A DNA stretch of 64,000 nucleotides from Crossiella sp. S99.2 (GTDB taxonomy: Bacteria > Actinomycetota > Actinomycetes > Mycobacteriales > Pseudonocardiaceae), in contig NZ_JALMDK010000020.1 of the NCBI RefSeq assembly GCF_023094165.1, positions 1 through 64,000 of the forward strand. Direction: 5' to 3'. The notes beneath the pieces are model-generated. The model ran no database searches. It saw only the letters and a list, made by a program, of their open reading frames with translations, and was not told where the DNA came from. The number at the start of each line of letters is the position of its first letter. Position 1 is the stretch's first letter. Shown here one piece after another: positions 58,529-64,000 of the stretch. Made by a program: the position numbers and the translations under genes.

Positions 58529-59347
58529 TCAGCCGGGCAGCCGGGTCCAGGCGCAGGCCAGCTCGGGCAGGTACACCACCGACGGGGTGGCCCTGGCCTC
58601 GGCGGCCAGCCGGTCGTTGAGCGTGGCCGGGTCGATCTCGCCGGGCGCCAGGATGCCGACCCGTTCGGCGAAGGGGAGCACGCTGATCAGGGTGTCTCCC
58701 AACAGGATCGCGGCCTGCTCGGCCGCCTCGGAGGTGGCCGGGACACGCACCGCGACCCGTGGATCGGGCAGCCCGGCCTGACCGAACAGGCTGAACAACT
58801 GCTCGCCGATGTCCGGGACGCGGCCCATGGTGCGCAGGCTCTCGATGATCAGCCCGATGCTGCGGTTGAGCAGCGGCAGCGCGGGCACGGACCGGGCGCG
58901 GGTGGTGTTGAAGTCCTGGAAGGACACGATCCCGCCCGGCCGCACCAGCGCCGCACTGGCCTTGATCGCGGCGACCGGATCGGGCACGTGCAACAGGATC
59001 AGCCGCCCGACCGCGGCGTCAAACCGTTGTGCCAGGCCGAGATCCGGCAGCTCGGCCTGCTGGAAGGCGACATTGGCCAGGCCCAGCGCACCCGCCCGTT
59101 CCCGGGCCGCAGCCAGCACGCCAGCGTCCGCGTCCACCCCGGTCACCGAGCCGGTGGGGCCGACGATCCGGGCCAGCTGGAAGGTCACATCGCCCGCGCC
59201 GCACCCGACATCGAGCACGTGCATGCCCTCGGCGATCCCGGCCGCGCGCAGCAGCTGATCGGTGAACTCGGCGTAGAAGCGGGCCTGGGTGGCCAGGCGG
59301 CGGGTCTCCTCGGCGGAGTGCGCCAGGACGTAGGTCTGCTCGCTCAT
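58529..59347 (-). CDS. SAM-dependent methyltransferase
   Basis: A 272-residue class I methyltransferase. Motif I is VLDVGCGAGDVTFQLARIVGPTG, followed by VTGVDADAGVLAAARERAGALG and ALVRPGGIVSFQDFN. It resembles UbiE/arsenite-type methyltransferases in layout; the acceptor is unknown. I choose ATG 59347, with AGGAG 8 nt upstream, over ATG 59353. It is 11 bp after the ferredoxin stop, so it is in the same operon as the ferredoxin and the possible IDO-like gene. Confidence 0.85.
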   Translation of the reverse strand: MSEQTYVLAHSAEETRRLATQARFYAEFTDQLLRAAGIAEGMHVLDVGCGAGDVTFQLARIVGPTGSVTGVDADAGVLAAARERAGALGLANVAFQQAELPDLGLAQRFDAAVGRLILLHVPDPVAAIKASAALVRPGGIVSFQDFNTTRARSVPALPLLNRSIGLIIESLRTMGRVPDIGEQLFSLFGQAGLPDPRVAVRVPATSEAAEQAAILLGDTLISVLPFAERVGILAPGEIDPATLNDRLAAEARATPSVVYLPELACAWTRLPG

Positions 59348-59358
59348 CGTCATGTCTC

Positions 59359-59634
59359 CTAGTCCGCGATCCGCAGTGAAACCGGGCCGAGCAGGGTGGT
59401 CTGGCAGGCCAGGCGGCAGTCGGCCGATTCGGCCAGGATGTCCAGCACCGCCTGCTCATCGGGTGCGATCGGACTCAGATTCTCGGCCCCGTCCAGGATC
59501 TGGACCAGGCAGGCGCCGCATTGTGCCGCGCGGCAACCGAACACCACCGGGGTGTCCTGGCTGTCGCAGAGTTCCTGCATGCTCGTGCCGGGCCGCACCG
59601 CGAAGCGGGTCCCGGCGATCTCCACCGCGATCAC
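59359..59634 (-). CDS. 2Fe-2S ferredoxin
   Basis: A 91-residue plant-type [2Fe-2S] ferredoxin. The cluster motif is FGCRAAQCGACLVQ (C-x4-C-x2-C) with the fourth Cys in CRLACQT near the C-terminus. It transfers one electron to a partner enzyme. GTG 59634 overlaps the upstream stop as GTGA, so it is co-translated with the possible IDO-like protein, the probable electron acceptor. Confidence 0.93.
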   Translation of the reverse strand: MIAVEIAGTRFAVRPGTSMQELCDSQDTPVVFGCRAAQCGACLVQILDGAENLSPIAPDEQAVLDILAESADCRLACQTTLLGPVSLRIAD

Positions 59635-60956
59635 GGCCGCACCCCGCGACTGGCCGCGGCGGCCGGGCTGTCCGGCACCGCGGCGGCGGCGAGGTCACCG
59701 GCCGCGGCCGTGTCCACCACCAGCGCCGCCATCTCGGCCATGAACTGCTCGTAGTTCTTCTCCGCGCTGCCGAACACCCGGCCGGTGGTGGTGCCGCCCT
59801 TGATGGCCTGCCCGCCCAGGTGCCGGTGCATCTGGCGGAACAGCCCGAACAGGTCCACACAGGACCGGTATGCCTTGTCCAGCGCGGCATCCCCGGATTC
59901 ACGCACCCAGGTCTTGAACACCGGCTGGTGGTCGTAGATCATCCGGAAGAACGCCTGCCAGTCCGCGGGCACGAAGCGCAGGTTGTTGGCGCGGGCGGCG
60001 ATCACGTCCGGATGGCTGAAGTTGACGTGGAAGAGCGCGTCCAGCATGAGCAGGAACGGCAACTGGTAACCCGAGGCCACCCCGGTCACCTCGTCCTCGA
60101 TCCAGCCGCAGGTGACCTGGATCCGCCGGAACTCGTCCGGATCGATCAGCGGGATCAACCGCTTGGTGACCATGAAGACGTTGCGCAGCGCGGCCTGCAC
60201 CATGCGCAACGCCTCGGTGGCCCCGGCCCGGTCGTCCACCTTCGCGCACTCCAGCGCGTGACAACCCCAGCCGTAGATCGGCGCCCCGAACGCCTCCACC
60301 GCGAAGAACGCCCGGTAGAGGTCCAGTTCGCTCTGGTTGCCGTGGTTGAGCCAGAACGCGGGCCGCATCCGGTCCAGCGCGGTGATGTCCTGGTAGGTCA
60401 ACGTTTCGCCGCCGGCGACGCCGTCGAGTTCCCAGGCCAGCATGGTCATCACGATCTGGTTGAACCGCGGGATCGTGCCGGCCGTGTTAGAGGTCGAGAC
60501 CACTAATTCGGCCAGCGGTGCGGGCATCGTGCTCGGGCCGGTGGCGGGTTCGTCCTCGGGACTGCCCTGCCGCCACAGGTGGTTGAGGTAGATCAACGGC
60601 ACCAGGAGCAGTTCGGCCCGCGCCACGGGCAGTTCGGCCGCCTGGCCCAACAGGGTTTCCGCCGAGGGCAGGGCAGCGGCTTGCGCGCTGAGCCAGTCGC
60701 GGAAGGCGGTGGCGTCCCGTCGCTGGTACTCGGCCGCCGCCGTCCGGCACAGTTCCGGGATCGCCTGCAACGGGCCGGGGAACCGGAAATCCGGTGCCCG
60801 GTCGGTCAGGAATCCGGTTTGGGTGCAGGCCAGGGCGCCCAGCGATCGCAACGGTCCCAACAGGTGGAAGTCCGCCGGTGGCTGGTTGCTGAAGGTCGAG
60901 GCGCGCCGGGTGCCCGGGACGTCGAACAACGGCACAGCGGTAGGTGTAGCCAACAT
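59631..60956 (-). CDS. Possible IDO/PrnB-superfamily heme enzyme
   Basis: A 441-residue protein. The helical arrangement and blocks LLVPLIYLNHLWRQGSPE, GTIPRFNQIVMTMLAWELDG, SELDLYRAFFAVEAFGAPIYGWGCHALE and the late FRQMHRHLGGQAIKGGTTTGRVFG resemble the indoleamine 2,3-dioxygenase / PrnB superfamily. The C-terminal GGTTTG segment and the preceding His fit the heme-pocket region of such enzymes, but identity is low and unverified. The tightly coupled ferredoxin suggests that it needs electrons. ATG 60956 follows GGGGGAG. The likely product is a modified indole or amine. Confidence 0.55.
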   Translation of the reverse strand: MLATPTAVPLFDVPGTRRASTFSNQPPADFHLLGPLRSLGALACTQTGFLTDRAPDFRFPGPLQAIPELCRTAAAEYQRRDATAFRDWLSAQAAALPSAETLLGQAAELPVARAELLLVPLIYLNHLWRQGSPEDEPATGPSTMPAPLAELVVSTSNTAGTIPRFNQIVMTMLAWELDGVAGGETLTYQDITALDRMRPAFWLNHGNQSELDLYRAFFAVEAFGAPIYGWGCHALECAKVDDRAGATEALRMVQAALRNVFMVTKRLIPLIDPDEFRRIQVTCGWIEDEVTGVASGYQLPFLLMLDALFHVNFSHPDVIAARANNLRFVPADWQAFFRMIYDHQPVFKTWVRESGDAALDKAYRSCVDLFGLFRQMHRHLGGQAIKGGTTTGRVFGSAEKNYEQFMAEMAALVVDTAAAGDLAAAAVPDSPAAAASRGVRP

Positions 60957-60981
60957 GATCTCCCCCAGAGATTGTCAGAAG

Positions 60982-60991
60982 CTACCGGTAG
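60982..60991. promoter_or_regulatory. CTACCGGTAG palindrome upstream of IDO-like operon
   Basis: A perfect 10-bp palindrome 26 bp upstream of ATG 60956, in the promoter area. Its half-site CTACCG matches the ends of the palindrome at 17112-17129. Confidence 0.35.
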
Positions 60992-61153
60992 ATCCGCGCT
61001 GCCGGGATCCTGCATGCCGGATGTGCCTGCCGTGGCGTTTGCGCCGAATGGGCGTCCGGCCGTGGCCGAATTGTTGCCTGGGAAAGCGGTGGAACCGTTT
61101 GGGTCACCGGTCCGACTACTGGGGGAAGTCCCTTCCACCGCTAAGGAAGCCGG

Positions 61154-62563
61154 ATGACCGCGAACCAGCTCACCGCGACGACCCCCGCGCCGCCCGCGAG
61201 TCAGTCGCGCACGCTGCGCCCCCTGTTGCTACGCCTGCACTTCTACGCCGGTGTCCTCATTGGACCCTTCCTGTTGATCGCCGCTTTCACCGGCCTGCTC
61301 TACGTGTTCACTCCGCAACTGGAACGCGTTGTGCACAGCCAGGAACTCTTCGTCACCCCCGCCGGAGCCGCACAACCCCTGTCCCAGCAGATCGCCGCAG
61401 CCAAAGCGGCCCTGCCGGACGCGACCCTGGTCCGGGTTCGTCCCGGCGCGACCGAGACGGACAGCACCCAGATCATCTTCAGTCGGGCCGGCCTGGCGCC
61501 CAGCCACTGGCTCACCGCCTACGTCGACCCCTACACCGCCCAGGTCCGCGGCACCCTGGAAACCTACGGCTCCAGCCAGGCGACCCCGATCCGCACCTGG
61601 CTGGACGAGTTGCACCGCAGCCTGCACCTGGGCGATGCCGGCCGCGTGTACAGCGAACTGGCCGCGAGCTGGCTCTGGCTGGTGGTACTGGGCGGCCTGA
61701 TCCTGTGGTGGCAACGCCAACGAGCCCGCCGTCGGCGCCTGCTGCTGGTGGACCGCAAGCTCCGCGGCCGCCGCGGCCTGCTGTCCTGGCACGCCGTGCT
61801 GGGCACCTGGATCGCGCTGCCGCTGCTGTTCCTGTCCGTCACCGGCCTGACCTGGTCCGAGTACGGCGGCGAGAGCATCGCCGACCTCCGCAAAGCCCTG
61901 TCCTGGCAAACCCCCACGCTGTCTGCCAGCCTGTCCGAACACTCCGCGCACGGCTCGCACCAGCAACCCACCGGCACCACCGGCCCGGACGCGGGACCGG
62001 ACCGCATCCTGGCCACCGCCCGCCAGTCCGGCCTGGACGGCCCGGTCGAGATCACCCTGCCCTCGGGGGCCGGAAAGGCATACCTGGTCAAGCAGATCAA
62101 GGGCAGCTGGCCGCAGAAACAGGACGCCGTGGCCCTGGACCCCGCCACCGCCCAACCCCTGGAAACCCTGCGCTTCCAGGACTTCCCACTGGGCGCCAAA
62201 CTCGCCCGCTGGGGCATCGACGGCCACATGGGCGTCCTGTTCGGCCTGCCCAATCAGCTACTGCTCGCCGCGGTCTGCCTGACCCTGATCGCGATGATCC
62301 TCTGGGGCTACCGGATGTGGTGGCACCGCCGCCCGACCAGAGATCGTTTCTCGCTGGGCAAGCCGTTCCCACGCGGCGGCTGGCGGGCCGTGCATCCGGT
62401 GGCGCTGGCCGGTTTGGCGGTGGCGGCGGTGCTGTTGATGTGGCAGCTGCCGGTGTTCGGGGTCTCGCTGCTGGGATTCCTGGTGGTGGACCTGGTGCTG
62501 GCCTGGCGGGCCCGTCGACGGGGCGCGCTGGTTGTGCGGGGTGAGGAACTCCTGCGCAAGTGA
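61154..62563 (+). CDS. PepSY-associated membrane protein
   Basis: A 469-residue membrane protein with about five spans and the PepSY_TM pattern: LLRLHFYAGVLIGPFLLIAAFTGLLYVF at the first span, LDELHRSLHLGDAGRVYSELAASWLWLVVLGG, RGLLSWHAVLGTWIALPLLFLSVTGLTWSEYGG, and WGIDGHMGVLFGLPNQLLLAA near the end. PepSY_TM proteins often act in siderophore or ferric reduction. ATG 61154 follows AAGGAAG. It is divergent from the IDO-like operon. Confidence 0.88.
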   Translation: MTANQLTATTPAPPASQSRTLRPLLLRLHFYAGVLIGPFLLIAAFTGLLYVFTPQLERVVHSQELFVTPAGAAQPLSQQIAAAKAALPDATLVRVRPGATETDSTQIIFSRAGLAPSHWLTAYVDPYTAQVRGTLETYGSSQATPIRTWLDELHRSLHLGDAGRVYSELAASWLWLVVLGGLILWWQRQRARRRRLLLVDRKLRGRRGLLSWHAVLGTWIALPLLFLSVTGLTWSEYGGESIADLRKALSWQTPTLSASLSEHSAHGSHQQPTGTTGPDAGPDRILATARQSGLDGPVEITLPSGAGKAYLVKQIKGSWPQKQDAVALDPATAQPLETLRFQDFPLGAKLARWGIDGHMGVLFGLPNQLLLAAVCLTLIAMILWGYRMWWHRRPTRDRFSLGKPFPRGGWRAVHPVALAGLAVAAVLLMWQLPVFGVSLLGFLVVDLVLAWRARRRGALVVRGEELLRK

Positions 62564-62575
62564 TGCCGGGTGGCA

Positions 62576-62610
62576 CTGGCCATAGGTCCGGCCGTCGGAC
62601 CTATGGCCAG
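62576..62610. terminator. Bidirectional terminator hairpin
   Basis: Arms CTGGCCATAGGTCCG (62576-62590) and CGGACCTATGGCCAG (62596-62610) form a perfect 15-bp stem with a 5-nt loop. It lies between converging genes ending at 62563 and 62633. Confidence 0.85.
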
Positions 62611-62632
62611 GCCGGGGCTGACCCGGCCGCTG

Positions 62633-64000
62633 TCAGCCGGACTCTTCGGGCCTGATCCCGTTACCCAGCAACAGATACCGCTCGGCGAAGTCCGCGATCT
62701 CGCGCAGCAGTGCCTCCCGGTCCGCCGCCACCGGCAGCAACCCGGCGAAGACCTGCCCGAACCGCACCCCTGGCACCACCGCCACCCTGGCCACCAGCTC
62801 GTCGAAGTCCTGGGGCAGCACCGCGCCCGCCGGCCGGGGGACCAGTCTGCACAGGTTTTCCAGCGCGTCGCGGGCGGATTCGTGGCCGGTGGTGTGCCAG
62901 AGCAGGGTGGCGGCGAGCAGGTGCGCGATGGCGGTGGCGGGTTTGCGGTTGGCGGCGCTCAGGTGGCCGGCCAGGTTGTGGTGGCAGACGGCGATACTGT
63001 GCACCTCGGCGCGCTGGTAGACATAGCGCAGCGCGAGTTGTTCCAGGTCGATGGCGCGTTCTGGTCTGCGGCGGGTGCGTTCCAGCTGGGCGCGGGCGCT
63101 GAAGACGCGGCCGAGCTGGGTGAGGTCGCCGAAGTCCTGGAAGACCTGCTGGCAGTGCCGGAGCAGGCGTTCGGCCTCCTTGCGGCGGCCCAGCCGGGCC
63201 AGCAGGGTGGCCTCGTTGAAGCGGGTGCTGGCCTGTTCGTGCCTGCCCGCGCCGCGTTGCCCTTCGCTGTGCTGGATGCGGCGGTTGAACTCCAGCGCGC
63301 CCGCCCAGTCCTCCTGACCGCGGGCGGCCCGGCAGGCGGCGTCCAGGACCAGTTCGAGCACCTGCCAGGGCGGGGCGCCATCCGGTTCGGGTTCGAGGGT
63401 GTCCAGGTGGGTCAGGAGGGTGGTGGCGCGGTCCAGGGCCTCCTCGGAACGGCCCAGCAGAGCCAGATTCTGCAGCAGGGTGGCTTCGTGGCTGGCTTCG
63501 GTCCAGGATCCGGCGGGGGCGGCGGGCAGGCGGGACTGGGCCAGTTCGACCGCGTCGGTCAGGCGGCCGTGGTCGCGGGCCAGGTCGGCGAGCTTGCCGG
63601 CGACGACCGCGGCCATCTCGGACCGGCCCTGGGCGTCGGCCTGGACCAGCACCGCGCGCAGCCGGGTTTCCGCCCCGGCCGGATCGATGGCGGCCAGTGT
63701 GATCGCGTGCACCGTCTCGCACAGCAGCCGGTCCGCCGGGTCGAGTTCCTGGGCCAGGCACAGATCCAGGTGGCCGAGCAGCCGCACCGCGGTGCCCGGC
63801 GAGCGGTCCCGGCCCAGCACGTGGTGCAGGATCTTGGCCACCTCGCCCCAGCGGGCCAGCCGGACCAGGTAGGGCACCGCGGCCAGGGCGGCGTGCACGA
63901 CCTCGGTGGTCGAGGTGCCCTGGTTCTCCCGCTCCATCCGGTCCTGGCAGATCGCCCACCACAGCGCGCCGATCAGATCGTCCAATGTGGACTGCTGGGC
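62633..64000 (-). CDS. TPR-rich protein, 5' end cut by window
   Basis: At least 450 residues of a helical repeat protein. Paired-helix units recur (ARDHGRLTDAVELAQSRL, LGRSEEALDRATTLLTHLDTL, LGRRKEAERLLRHCQQVFQDFGD, SAANRKPATAIAHLLAATL), the tetratricopeptide pattern of large regulators or CHAT/NB-ARC proteins. The frame is open to the window edge, so the N-terminal effector or NTPase part is missing. It converges on the PepSY gene. Confidence 0.7.
   Translation of the reverse strand, partial: AQQSTLDDLIGALWWAICQDRMERENQGTSTTEVVHAALAAVPYLVRLARWGEVAKILHHVLGRDRSPGTAVRLLGHLDLCLAQELDPADRLLCETVHAITLAAIDPAGAETRLRAVLVQADAQGRSEMAAVVAGKLADLARDHGRLTDAVELAQSRLPAAPAGSWTEASHEATLLQNLALLGRSEEALDRATTLLTHLDTLEPEPDGAPPWQVLELVLDAACRAARGQEDWAGALEFNRRIQHSEGQRGAGRHEQASTRFNEATLLARLGRRKEAERLLRHCQQVFQDFGDLTQLGRVFSARAQLERTRRRPERAIDLEQLALRYVYQRAEVHSIAVCHHNLAGHLSAANRKPATAIAHLLAATLLWHTTGHESARDALENLCRLVPRPAGAVLPQDFDELVARVAVVPGVRFGQVFAGLLPVAADREALLREIADFAERYLLLGNGIRPEESG

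Noticed and set aside
1..64000. CRISPR arrays, tRNA or rRNA genes, IS elements
   Set aside because: No regularly spaced direct repeats, no cloverleaf with CCA-type acceptor, no rRNA-like sequence and no transposase were seen in reading the window.

Overview
The window is chromosomal DNA of a very GC-rich actinomycete. The third-position GC bias, frequent GTG/TTG starts, many Tat or Sec leaders, and the abundance of TetR, MarR, GntR, WYL and LuxR regulators and flavin oxidoreductases suggest a Pseudonocardiales-type soil organism. The genus cannot be fixed from sequence alone. There is no rRNA, tRNA, CRISPR array, IS element or prophage, and no long gene-poor stretch.

Layout. 0-5.4 kb: a TetR regulator divergent from a TetX-like flavin monooxygenase that is translationally coupled to a two-gene ABC exporter, then a winged-helix protein. 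5.4-14.4 kb: a conflict-type block with a three-gene coupled operon (small secreted protein, ALF-repeat polymorphic toxin, SCO4402-type partner) and a NACHT-WD40 STAND protein. 14.5-19.8 kb: a secreted NTF2-like protein, a two-component system, a secreted HExxH protein and an acyltransferase. 19.9-24.8 kb: a redox-stress-like locus with an ECF41-type sigma factor, cupin, Rrf2 regulator, NmrA-like oxidoreductase and SdhA-like flavoprotein. Its central promoter region carries a near-perfect Rrf2 operator and an ECF41-like promoter. 24.9-31.8 kb: an amine oxidase fused to a cyclic-nucleotide-binding-like domain, a quinone oxidoreductase, a hydrolase, a MarR/monooxygenase pair and a cupin lipoprotein. 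31.8-41.6 kb: a large LuxR (LAL), YciI and hydrolase genes, TetR/GNAT and WYL/hydrolase pairs, and a truncated ECF sigma remnant. 41.6-48.2 kb: a sugar-acid locus (GH13 glucosidase, SDR, enolase-superfamily dehydratase, divergent GntR) and a MarR/monooxygenase/methyltransferase group. 48.2-53 kb: a secreted beta-helix protein and a PobA-like hydroxylase with an extended O-methyltransferase. 53.1-64 kb: YbaK deacylase, a large subtilisin, a secreted protein, an operon of a possible IDO-like protein, ferredoxin and methyltransferase, a PepSY membrane protein and a TPR-rich protein cut by the window end.

Two sequence patterns run across the whole window. First, seven intergenic copies of a long palindromic element built from GTTGGCCCAACTGGTACGCC-like units sit just beyond gene 3' ends, several starting within a few bases of a stop codon. 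Second, a 13-bp palindrome GTCCACWGTGGAC recurs far more often than chance in both coding and non-coding DNA. Many divergent regulator/target pairs also have clear inverted-repeat operators, described individually.
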